64,000 nt of DNA from Candidatus Latescibacterota bacterium (GTDB taxonomy: Bacteria; Krumholzibacteriota; Krumholzibacteriia; WVZY01): positions 62,001 through 126,000 of the forward strand of contig WVZY01000008.1 in assembly GCA_011772205.1 (NCBI GenBank). The letters run 5' to 3'. Under the pieces are notes generated by a model. The model was not told the DNA's origin. It did not search any database and saw nothing but the letters and a program-made list of their open reading frames with translations. Position numbers and translations under genes: made by a program. Positions 27,036 to 34,890 of the stretch are shown in pieces; the first letter of the stretch is position 1; every line of letters begins with the position of its first letter.

Positions 27036-27512
27036 TTACAGATTCTTCGCCAACCGATTCAAGAAATCCCCGAATCCAAGTTGCTTCCAAAAAGCCTGAG
27101 ATGCTTCATTGGTGGAAGCTACCTGCAGTTCAATTCGCCCGATGCCTCGTTCCTTTAGCCACGACTCCACTCTCTTGAAAAGTAATGTCCCCACGCCCTT
27201 CCCGCGGTGACTCTCGGCCACAGCAATATCCTGAATGAATCCAAATTGTTCAATTTCCAATACCGGCGGGTAATCCATTATGGTTGCCATACAGTACCCT
27301 ATCGGCTTGCCCCCATCCACTGCAACCAAGATCAGCCAATTGGAGCTGTCAATATTTGTCCGAACGAAATCCGCAAAGCGCTCATGCCCATCCTTAGATC
27401 GTGTGAAAAAATTATCGAGCCCCCTGTGGAAATCCATGAACTCTCGCCAGAGTTCAGCAAGGATGTCGACATCCTGGGCACTCGCTTCGCGAACTTTAAT
27501 TTCTGACTCCAT
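27036..27512 (-). CDS. GNAT family N-acetyltransferase
   Basis: A 158-residue acetyltransferase with motif A FIQDIAVAESHRGKGVGTLL and motif B NEASQAFWKQLGF. The N-terminus IKVREASAQDVDILAELWREF is typical of the family. The substrate is unknown. It sits between an alcohol dehydrogenase gene (upstream, same strand) and another GNAT gene. Confidence 0.88.
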   Translation of the reverse strand: MESEIKVREASAQDVDILAELWREFMDFHRGLDNFFTRSKDGHERFADFVRTNIDSSNWLILVAVDGGKPIGYCMATIMDYPPVLEIEQFGFIQDIAVAESHRGKGVGTLLFKRVESWLKERGIGRIELQVASTNEASQAFWKQLGFGDFLNRLAKNL

Positions 27513-27582
27513 CTTACATCCGTTCAGCTCAGAATTGAGTTAGTGCCAGCACTGATTTATTAACCATGGACTCAAGCATGGC

Positions 27583-28611
27583 TCAACCGATCTTCAAGAC
27601 CTTTGCCCCTCGAATCTTCCTCTCTTGGAGCTCGATCAACGCCCGGTTCGCTTCTTTCAATTCGTACTCCTGTACCTCGGGTTTGATACGCATGTCGGCG
27701 GCCAAGGACAGAAATTCGCTCACATCTTTTCTGCTGACATTGGCTACGCTCTTAATCTCCTTTTCCATCCACAAATGAGTGGCATAATCCAAGTGTAATA
27801 GATAATCCTTGTCTATCTCTTCTTTTCGGATTGCATTAATGATCAATCTGCCGCCGGATTCTAGGTTATTTAAAGCGTTCACAATTGGCTTCCATACAGG
27901 TGTGGTGTCAATGATGCAATCCAGCTTGTCGGGCGGCTTATCCGATGTATCACCCGCCCAGGAAGCCCCAAGTTCCTTCGAAAATTCCCTTTCCTTTTCG
28001 CTCCTTGCAAAAACGTATACTGTCACATTCGGATATCGATGCCTTACCATTTTGAGTACGAGATGAGCCGATGCACCGAATCCAGTCAAGCCGAGTTTTT
28101 GCCCATCTTTGAGAGCTGCCAATCTTAGAGATCGATAGCCTATGGCACCAGCACATAACAATGGTGCCGCTTCGGAATCGGAAAACACTTCTGGAATAGG
28201 GTAGGCGAAACCTTCCGGTGCGGCCATATACTCCGCATAGCCGCCATTGGCGTCCCTTCCCGTAGCTTTGAAATCCGGACATAGATTTTCATTGCCATTC
28301 AAGCAGAATTCGCACTTACCACACGCAGAATAGATCCAGGCAACCCCCACTCTGTCTCCAGCTTTGAAAATATTGGCTTTACTGCCAGTTTTTTCGACTC
28401 GGCCAACTACCTGATGACCCAAGACGACAGGTAACTTCGGTGGAGGAGTTCTACCTTCAATTTCATCCAATTCCGTATGACAAACACCGCTTGTCAGAAC
28501 CCTCACTAAAATCTCATTTTCTTCGACGATTGGATCCGGCAAGATGGCGAATTCCAGCGGAGTTTTGTTCCTCTGGAGGCTGCAGAGTTCATTTAAGATC
28601 ATGGCTTTCAT
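27583..28611 (-). CDS. zinc-dependent alcohol dehydrogenase family protein
   Basis: A 342-residue medium-chain dehydrogenase. Catalytic zinc ligands are Cys in SGVCHTELDEIEG, His in VVLGHQVVG and Cys in APLLCAGAIGYR. The structural zinc loop is CGKCEFCLNGNENLC. The nucleotide-binding loop GLTGFGASAHLVLK is slightly degenerate (GxGxxA). It resembles the AdhA-like group with a lipoamide/alkanol-type preference, but the substrate is uncertain. GGAAGGA lies before the ATG. No pathway partner is adjacent. Confidence 0.9.
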   Translation of the reverse strand: MKAMILNELCSLQRNKTPLEFAILPDPIVEENEILVRVLTSGVCHTELDEIEGRTPPPKLPVVLGHQVVGRVEKTGSKANIFKAGDRVGVAWIYSACGKCEFCLNGNENLCPDFKATGRDANGGYAEYMAAPEGFAYPIPEVFSDSEAAPLLCAGAIGYRSLRLAALKDGQKLGLTGFGASAHLVLKMVRHRYPNVTVYVFARSEKEREFSKELGASWAGDTSDKPPDKLDCIIDTTPVWKPIVNALNNLESGGRLIINAIRKEEIDKDYLLHLDYATHLWMEKEIKSVANVSRKDVSEFLSLAADMRIKPEVQEYELKEANRALIELQERKIRGAKVLKIG

Positions 28612-28720
28612 GATGATGCTTCCTTCCTATGCGGGTATTTGCCATTATTGAAACGCCCATCGTTTCAGACGGCGAGTTCTCGGTGCCTGACCCACTGAAC
28701 GGTGGAAGATATCTGCTATC

Positions 28721-29461
28721 TCACCCCCACAGCATCGTCTCGAGATAATCCCTCAGGCGCCCTGCCGTTCTGAATTTTTTGAGAATAAGGTTGTGTTTCA
28801 GTCCGCAGCAGATCGCCTTCGCCTCAGGCGAGCACTTGGCATAGTGTTTGGCTCCACCTATTGCATCGTAGAAAATGCGGATCAAATCGAACACATCTTG
28901 TTGAATGTTCTCTTGCTTCGGTGCGGCCCATTGGAACATGTCCACGAGTTTCAAATCGAAGCCAAGACCATACCGCCTCACGATTATATTGTCCGTATGA
29001 AGATCGCCGTGATATTCGCGCAGGTTGTGGATGCTCTCGATCCCCGAGGCCAGCGAATGCAGCAAGTGCATCCCCTCGAAAACGCTCAATCGCTTCCCCG
29101 GTTGCCTTTTCAGGAAATCGCTCAACAGTTCGCCTTCCACATATTCCGACACCAGGAAGGTTACGGGTTGCCGCCTGAAAGTAATCGTCTCTTGCGTTTG
29201 GTACTGAATCACAATCGGGGAGTGGCGGAGCTTATGGAGTTTCTTCGCATACCAGATCGCCGTCCGATTCTTGGGATTTCGCTGTGGAAAGAAAAACTTC
29301 GCGGCCCGCGTGATTCCGGTCGATAGCTCGCGGATTTCGTAGACTTCGCCTTCCCACCCCGCCCCAATTAGCGAGACGAGTTCGTATTTCCCTGCGAGCT
29401 TTCTCCCCGGGAGGAAATCGAAACTGTCAATATAGAGGCGCTTGCCATGTCCTCCAGCCAT
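28721..29461 (-). CDS. small protein kinase-like protein
   Basis: A 246-residue protein kinase domain with little else. The glycine loop LIGAGWEGEVYEI, the ATP-anchoring Lys in ITRAAKFFF, the catalytic loop HGDLHTDNI (the usual HRD Arg is Gly) and the Mg-binding Asp in KLVDMF (usually DFG) are present. The helix-C Glu is not obvious. The HGDLHTDN form occurs in RIO-like and phosphotransferase-like kinases. There is no transmembrane or sensor region. A strong AAGGAGG precedes the ATG. The substrate is unknown. Confidence 0.8.
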   Translation of the reverse strand: MAGGHGKRLYIDSFDFLPGRKLAGKYELVSLIGAGWEGEVYEIRELSTGITRAAKFFFPQRNPKNRTAIWYAKKLHKLRHSPIVIQYQTQETITFRRQPVTFLVSEYVEGELLSDFLKRQPGKRLSVFEGMHLLHSLASGIESIHNLREYHGDLHTDNIIVRRYGLGFDLKLVDMFQWAAPKQENIQQDVFDLIRIFYDAIGGAKHYAKCSPEAKAICCGLKHNLILKKFRTAGRLRDYLETMLWG

Positions 29462-29489
29462 CGAACCTCCTTTTCATTTCATAATCGTA

Positions 29490-29729
29490 TTACTGACCCT
29501 CCAATTCAGCAACCCTTGCTTTCAGCCCATTGATGGTCTGCTGCTGATCTTGGATAGCCCGCACCAATATTGGTATTAGCTCTTCATATTCGATCCCCTT
29601 ATACGTGATGGAAGCTCGCTCTGGTTCATTGCCTGTGATTCCGCCTTCCTTGCCATGAGGGGCGCGGCGAGCAGTGTTCATCGTCCTGTGGGCGGAGTGC
29701 TCACGCCCATATGCTCCATCCCAATTCAA
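29490..29729 (-). pseudogene. C-terminal fragment of a tail-fibre/S74-type chaperone domain protein
   Basis: The last 40 residues, SITYKGIEYEELIPILVRAI followed by QDQQQTINGLKARVAELEGQ, match the end of the intramolecular chaperone (peptidase S74, endosialidase-type) domain that closes many phage tail fibres and bacterial trimeric surface proteins. The catalytic Ser-Asp part and the fibre are absent. The residues before the match look non-coding, and the start would be TTG. It is best seen as the remnant of a larger surface or phage gene. Confidence 0.5.
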
Positions 29730-29944
29730 ACCGCAATATGCCGTTCACACCGTGTCTCTGCTGCCGAGTCGTTGTCCCGAGGCGGGTACCCGGTCATTTT
29801 AGCATTCTAAAAGGATATCACAAGCGAATCTTAATCTACGCTTCCGATCTAACCTCGAAAGGCATTTTCTTCGTTGTTATTATAAGGAGATTAACCATCA
29901 GAATCGAGGACTAGCCACCTGAGCAACTATAATCATGGTAAGCA

Positions 29945-30115
29945 ATGAACCTCACGGCCGAATACAAACCGGTCTGGGATCATTTAGCTTCGACGGAATC
30001 TACTCCAATCGTCCTGCGCCGTGTCACAGAAGGGGGGATGGCTTATACAATAACGCGCGGCGGAAAACGTTTCACGGCGATCAAGGCACCGTTGGTATTT
30101 ATCCCTGACGCATGA
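29945..30115 (+). CDS. 56-residue hypothetical protein
   Basis: A short frame beginning MNLTAEYKPVWDHLASTEST and ending KRFTAIKAPLVFIPDA. The composition is protein-like, but I recognise no family and see no ribosome binding site. It is the only candidate in the 468-base gap between the tail-fibre fragment and the ACT gene. It may be a gene fragment. Confidence 0.25.
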   Translation: MNLTAEYKPVWDHLASTESTPIVLRRVTEGGMAYTITRGGKRFTAIKAPLVFIPDA

Positions 30116-30197
30116 AGGTTAATTAGCTCTGGCAGATATGAGGAAATAGTGAATGAGCGCTCCTGGAGCGCCAATTCAAGAAGATCGAAGACTCTAC

Positions 30198-30611
30198 CTA
30201 TACGTCGAGAACCCGCGCTGCATTGTCGTAATCTTCGGGCTTTACATGCATGATGTAGCCGTAGCCGCCCTTCCCATCGGTAACCCCGCTCGATGAGTAT
30301 ACATTGATGTTCTCATCACAGAGTTTTCGGTGGATTTCGACAAGAGCGCCCAACCGATCATCCCCCTGAACGAGGAATGCACGATGAGGACCTGTAAGCA
30401 CGAAATCCGAATCCTCTGCAAGCCGGACCAGCTTATCGACATTGTCTGGAAAAAGAACGATTTGCGTGCGCTCCGGTCCAACCGGTACCGCTGTAAAAGC
30501 GAGAAGATTCACTCCTCCTTCAGCAAGCGAGTTCAATATCCGGCACCCCTCTCCAGGCCTGTCATAAACCGTCGTATAAAAATATTCGACGCTACGAATC
30601 TTGGCACTCAT
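30198..30611 (-). CDS. ACT domain protein
   Basis: A 137-residue protein made of two ACT-like halves. The first is VEYFYTTVYDRPGEGCRILN with GGVNLLAFTAVPVG, the second HRAFLVQGDDRLGALVEIHR with ENINVYSSSGVTDGKGGYGY. ACT domains bind amino acids or related ligands and regulate enzymes. As a free-standing protein its target is unknown. AAGGAG lies nine bases before the ATG. Confidence 0.85.
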   Translation of the reverse strand: MSAKIRSVEYFYTTVYDRPGEGCRILNSLAEGGVNLLAFTAVPVGPERTQIVLFPDNVDKLVRLAEDSDFVLTGPHRAFLVQGDDRLGALVEIHRKLCDENINVYSSSGVTDGKGGYGYIMHVKPEDYDNAARVLDV

Positions 30612-30723
30612 TGGTCACTCTCCTTCGTTTCAACCGAGTATGATCAACGAGTCGCTGGAACAACTGCGCGCGGACGGCCGGCGCAGCGTGATTTAGTTGA
30701 ATCATGTCAGCGTGAAAGGCTAA

Positions 30724-31344
30724 TTATTGTCCCCAGGGATAATGATCCCTTTCCACACAATAGCTTCCCACCTGCGAAGCAGCGCTTTTCGAAATGAATT
30801 CGTGCTTCCCTTCCCTAGAAGTGGAATTCTCAGGAGAGCCAAGATCGATTGTGAACTCCAGCTTTTCGTCACCTTCGTATACATAGAGTTCGACGACGAC
30901 GAGCCTGTACTCTCCGGGCGATAGATTCTCGATTCTGTAGTCGACATCGAAAAGACAGAGACAGGCACACCCCCCACCGCTCAGATCTTCACGTTCCACT
31001 ACGGTGATCGTACCATTTTCGATCGTGATATCCGCTAAAACCTCGGTGGGACAGCAATTGAACGCTGCATTGATGTGCTTGAGCAGCAGTACGCTGCCTG
31101 GGGTGTACTCATATTCGATGCAATCCAGATTGGAAGGCGTTAGGGAATCATCAGCTGTTAGCAGATGGCTCTTGCAGCCGGTATGTCCGATAACCATTCC
31201 GGTGGGATTGAGTTCTTCGATATTGGTGCCGGTTGCTCGTTCTTCACTGCATCCATTGAAAAAGAAGATCAATAATATGGGTATCAGCAAGTGAGGGACA
31301 CTAATTAACCTGTTATTTCGGTATATATTGCCTTTAATGTCCAT
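30724..31344 (-). CDS. lipoprotein of unknown function
   Basis: A 206-residue protein with signal LLIPILLIFFFNGC; lipid attachment is expected at that Cys. The mature part is a beta-rich domain with paired cysteines (HTGCKSHLL, NLDCIEYEYTPGSVLLLKHI, FNCCPTEVLADI, GGGCACLCLFDVDYRIENL). It resembles no family I can name, but the order of Cys suggests disulfides. CAGGTGAG lies before the ATG. It faces away from the secreted-protein gene at 31548, so the region between them probably carries promoters for both. Confidence 0.65.
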   Translation of the reverse strand: MDIKGNIYRNNRLISVPHLLIPILLIFFFNGCSEERATGTNIEELNPTGMVIGHTGCKSHLLTADDSLTPSNLDCIEYEYTPGSVLLLKHINAAFNCCPTEVLADITIENGTITVVEREDLSGGGCACLCLFDVDYRIENLSPGEYRLVVVELYVYEGDEKLEFTIDLGSPENSTSREGKHEFISKSAASQVGSYCVERDHYPWGQ

Positions 31345-31547
31345 AAACTCACCTGCACTACAGAGATCTTCTACGTAAAAAATGTAGTCCGATTGATTTC
31401 TCTTGTCAATTATTCAAACAGCAAGTTATTTATAGAATGGAAACCAGCCGCTCTCTATTGCAGAAAACCCACCAGAGCTATTCACCTACCGGCGATCAAG
31501 AACGCAGCGGGCTCAATGTCTACCGGACTTCCCAAAGGAGGTGAACC

Positions 31548-32108
31548 ATGAAAAGGCTCTTATTACTCGGAGTTGTTGTCTTGTTCATTAGTACGGTTTC
31601 ATTCGCGCAAGGCGGGCTTATTGGATTGTATATTGATCCGTGGGGCGACGACTGTGACATCGAAGACTGCAAGGTTGAGATCATCAACGTTTACGTTGTC
31701 CACAAGTTTGCTCCGAGTCCCTCGGCATGCCAGTTTATGATAGTGTCCAGCGATGGATTCACGGGAGCTTATCTCGGAGAAGAAACTCCTCTCATGAATG
31801 GCTGCATGTTTGGTAACTCCCAGCGAGGCATAAGCATAGCCTATGGCGAGTGCGCTTCCACGCCCGTTCATATCCTCACTCTCAGGTACTATTTATATGG
31901 CACATCAAAACCTAACAGCTACCTCCAAGTAGTGGGCGATCCCACGAATGTGACTCCAGGCATTTATATCGTGGATTGCACGACTCCGCCCACGCTGATT
32001 CCAGCCATTGGCGGCAGGGCTTATATCAACGGTGATGGGACAGTGTCGTGTTCCACCACGCCGGTGGAACCTACATCATGGGGGAGGATCAAGTCCTTGT
32101 ACAAGTAA
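31548..32108 (+). CDS. secreted protein with C-terminal WGRIKSLYK tail
   Basis: A 186-residue protein with signal peptide MKRLLLLGVVVLFISTVSFA. The mature part is beta-rich with several Cys (DDCDIEDCKVEII, SACQFMIVSSDGF, GCMFG). It ends in VEPTSWGRIKSLYK. I recall such short tails on many secreted proteins of uncultured FCB-related bacteria, so the tail may be a sorting or anchoring signal; this is recollection, not a search result. AAAGGAGGTGAACC forms a very strong ribosome binding site. The function is unknown. Confidence 0.7.
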   Translation: MKRLLLLGVVVLFISTVSFAQGGLIGLYIDPWGDDCDIEDCKVEIINVYVVHKFAPSPSACQFMIVSSDGFTGAYLGEETPLMNGCMFGNSQRGISIAYGECASTPVHILTLRYYLYGTSKPNSYLQVVGDPTNVTPGIYIVDCTTPPTLIPAIGGRAYINGDGTVSCSTTPVEPTSWGRIKSLYK

Positions 32109-32156
32109 GGAGGGCGATTTTCATCATCTGAATGGTAAATGTCGATAGTCGCGGGA

Positions 32157-33746
32157 TCATAATTCCCGACTCTTGATCCCGAACGCAAGAACGGTCCGGT
32201 CATCGTCCTGGACAGCGCCGTTTGCAAATTGATCCACATCTTTTATCAAACGTTCAACAAGCTTGCTCGTTTGTTCGTCCCGATCGCGCTGCAGTAATGC
32301 CTCCAGCCGCTCCCTTCCGTACTCGGTACCTTCCGCGTCCGTTGCTTCTATGATTCCGTCCGTGGCCATCAAAACTTTATCTCCCTGTTCCAGGACTCGG
32401 CAAGCCGGCTCCACGGGGATGTCCTCGAGGACGCCCAGGATCATGGCCGGGGCACCGGTCAGATATTCCGCTGGACTGGATGGATCAGCCGGGATGAGGA
32501 GAGGCTCGGGCGAGTGCCCTCCATTCACATAGCAAAGCTCGCCGGTTCGGTGGTCGTACATGCCAACGAAGACGGCCGCAAAGCTGTCCTCTGGAGTCAG
32601 AGCATACAAACGCCTGTTCAGCTGGCGCACAAAATCTTCGAGCGGGCTGCTTTCCTCGATCCATCCTTGAAACGCCGCTTTCAACACGGCCGTAATGAAC
32701 GCCGCGGACATTCCATGGCCGCTGACGTCGGCGAATAGAACGGCTACTTTGTTGGGTTCGACCTCCCTAACGTCAAAATAATCCCCGCCGACTTCGGTTT
32801 GTGGGTCAAAAGCGGATGCCCAATCGACTTTTCCGGATAACGGCATATTCGTGATGTCGGGCAGCATTTGCTCCTGAATCGTCCTTGCGCGCGAGAGATC
32901 ATCTTGAATCCGCTTTGCATAGTTTGTCAGATCTTGATTTGCCTTCCCCAGCCGATACGCCTTCTCCTCGTTGTCGTATTCAAGACTTCCGACGATCATA
33001 AAGAAAAGATACACCATTGCAAACAGAGTGGCTGACGCCAGAATCGATAAGCTCAAGAGAATCCATCGACTGCCGTTCGCCAAATAAATCACAAGCGGTA
33101 TCAAAGCAATCCCTGCAACGAGCAAGGCGTATCGGGGCGCTGACTGGAACAGCGCGCGATGATCCCCAAAGCTTCGATGCCGCTTCTCGAACCAGAGCAC
33201 CACCCGACTGAACGGTGTGAGACAGTAAGAATAGGAGACGCTTAAACGATTTTCCTTGAGCCATGTGCGCATGCATGATACTTCGACTCCCTCGTCGCTC
33301 ACCAACTTGCCGACGCTGCCTCCTGCAGCTCGACCTCGATGCCATGCGGTCAAGGCCCTGCGATGGGCATACAAAAATACCACCATATCTTCTATCTGGT
33401 TCTCCTCGAGCCGCACTCCCAATTCCAGACACTCTATCTCCATAGACCTGAAAAATGCCCCGGTAAGCAAGAAAGTATCGGGCATCTCAATCTCATCCAA
33501 ATCGGCACCCCCCACCCGGATTTCATTCTCGATCGTGATTTCGAGCAGAAGTGTGGACAGGCCTTTCTCAGCAGCGAACGGCAGCGCTTGCTTTTCCAAC
33601 CAACTTGCAAACCGGCGCAACTCCACCGAGAAAGGCGTGAACATCAACCGCCACGCGGCCAGGCGGAGGCGAATCGTTTCGACTAAAGTAGGCCACCAGC
33701 CAGAGTAGCCATTTTTGAGGTCAGAAATATCTAAAGGTTTGCTCAT
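32157..33746 (-). CDS. membrane-bound SpoIIE/PP2C-type serine/threonine phosphatase
   Basis: A 529-residue protein. Residues 1-200 form a soluble N-terminal region of unknown type. Two hydrophobic helices follow (YALLVAGIALIPLVIYLA, then ILASATLFAMVYLFFMIVG), a coiled coil (NYAKRIQDDLSRARTIQEQM) and a SpoIIE domain to the end. The metal-binding motifs GGDYFD, LFADVSGHGMSAAF, YVNGGHSPEPLL, LMATDGIIEA and DDDRTVLAFG are all present, so it should be active. Such proteins usually act on anti-sigma-factor antagonists, but no such partner is adjacent. GAGG precedes the ATG at 33746. Confidence 0.9.
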   Translation of the reverse strand: MSKPLDISDLKNGYSGWWPTLVETIRLRLAAWRLMFTPFSVELRRFASWLEKQALPFAAEKGLSTLLLEITIENEIRVGGADLDEIEMPDTFLLTGAFFRSMEIECLELGVRLEENQIEDMVVFLYAHRRALTAWHRGRAAGGSVGKLVSDEGVEVSCMRTWLKENRLSVSYSYCLTPFSRVVLWFEKRHRSFGDHRALFQSAPRYALLVAGIALIPLVIYLANGSRWILLSLSILASATLFAMVYLFFMIVGSLEYDNEEKAYRLGKANQDLTNYAKRIQDDLSRARTIQEQMLPDITNMPLSGKVDWASAFDPQTEVGGDYFDVREVEPNKVAVLFADVSGHGMSAAFITAVLKAAFQGWIEESSPLEDFVRQLNRRLYALTPEDSFAAVFVGMYDHRTGELCYVNGGHSPEPLLIPADPSSPAEYLTGAPAMILGVLEDIPVEPACRVLEQGDKVLMATDGIIEATDAEGTEYGRERLEALLQRDRDEQTSKLVERLIKDVDQFANGAVQDDDRTVLAFGIKSREL

Positions 33747-34319
33747 TATTTGCCTCATCCTTTTGGAAATTGGTCGGGCGAATTGTCAAATCATTGCAGG
33801 CAGCGTTGTTGTATCCGCCGAGAGATCACTTTCGACAACTAAATAAGATATGTCGGATGCAAAATGGTTTCCCAATGAAGAGAAAATTGAAGAGGTGACT
33901 GATTAACTTATTATAAAAGTTGAGATTTGGGGGCTTGAATTCTGAGATGCAAAGCTTCGAAGAGCGCCTCATCGGCTTCTTGCTCGGTGCCGTGTGCGGA
34001 CCTTCGGACCGAGCTTGCAATTCGCTGGGTCAGTGCCTTTCCCAGCTTTCTGCTATGACTCTGGAGAAGCTCTGGAAGTCGCTCGATTCCGCACCTGTTC
34101 TCGTTGACATATTGTGCCTCTATGATTCTTGCTGCAACGAAAAGGAGCACGCTTTTGCATGCGATCTCCTGTATATTTCTAAATCCATTGTTGCTGTACC
34201 GCACAAAGGGAATGTATAATTCCTCTCCGATTCAATGGCAGCCTCGTGAATCACAGCCATTTGAATTTTATTAATACTAATCGATCCTAGCACGGCCTAG
34301 CGTATTGAAAGAGAAAAGG
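33747..34319. other. 573-base divergent gap, no convincing gene
   Basis: This lies between the divergent SpoIIE and M41-like genes. A 97-residue frame on the minus strand (33911-34204, GTG start) has protein-like composition (RLPELLQSHSRKLGKAL, EQEADEALFEALHLR) but no ribosome binding site and no recognisable family. An equally long frame overlaps it on the plus strand. I leave both uncalled. Promoters of both flanking genes must lie here, but I see no clear hexamers. Confidence 0.4.
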
Positions 34320-34832
34320 ATGGTCAAACAGCAACAATATCATTCTTCGAAACATCGCCGGGCAGCTGCTTACCGCGAGGCGGGACATGCCGTGGTCGCT
34401 TGGGATTGTGGGATTCTGCTCGAGCCCTTATCCATTCGCTCGAGAAGACGCCGGGCGAGGCAGAACGTTTGGAATGCACCGCTGGGCTCCATCGATCCCG
34501 ATTGGATTCGCCGCGCGAGGCCTGATATGCTCATCGAACGACTGGCGATGATATGTCTTGCGGGACCCATCGCCGAGCAACGATTCAGCCCAGGCGCTCC
34601 CAGCGAACCGGCTTCCAGGCAAAGAAAGCAAGATGCGGAAGCCCTTCTGAAATTCTTGTATCAGTCAAAAGAACAGCGTTCCCAAAAACGCCGGCGGTTG
34701 GAGGCAAAGGTGGAACAATTTCTCAGCCGCAGCAAAAACCGGGAAATCACGGAGCGGCTTGCCGAAGCTTTGTTCAAACACGGCACCCTTTCGGGAGACA
34801 AGGCAAGACAAATTATTGAAAAGACAAAATAA
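34320..34832 (+). CDS. M41-like (FtsH peptidase-domain-like) protein with altered zinc motif
   Basis: A 170-residue protein with an N-terminal AAYREAGHAVVAWDCGI. This matches the first helix of FtsH-type M41 peptidases, where the zinc motif is HEAGH, but the first His is Arg here. LAMICLAGPIAEQRF matches the next conserved element of the family. Asp, the third ligand expected further on, cannot be placed with confidence. The rest is basic and helical (RRRLEAKVEQFLSRSKNREI). There is no AAA domain. It may be a catalytically dead relative. A TTG at 34305 is an alternative start. Confidence 0.65.
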   Translation: MVKQQQYHSSKHRRAAAYREAGHAVVAWDCGILLEPLSIRSRRRRARQNVWNAPLGSIDPDWIRRARPDMLIERLAMICLAGPIAEQRFSPGAPSEPASRQRKQDAEALLKFLYQSKEQRSQKRRRLEAKVEQFLSRSKNREITERLAEALFKHGTLSGDKARQIIEKTK

Positions 34833-34890
34833 AGCACTTCAATTCGCAAGCTTACTTTTGAACAGGATCTGATATGCAGGAGGTAGAGAG

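Noticed and set aside
33911-34219. Two opposite open frames of about 97-99 codons
   Set aside because: Both have some protein-like character, so neither can be preferred; no motif or ribosome binding site decides.
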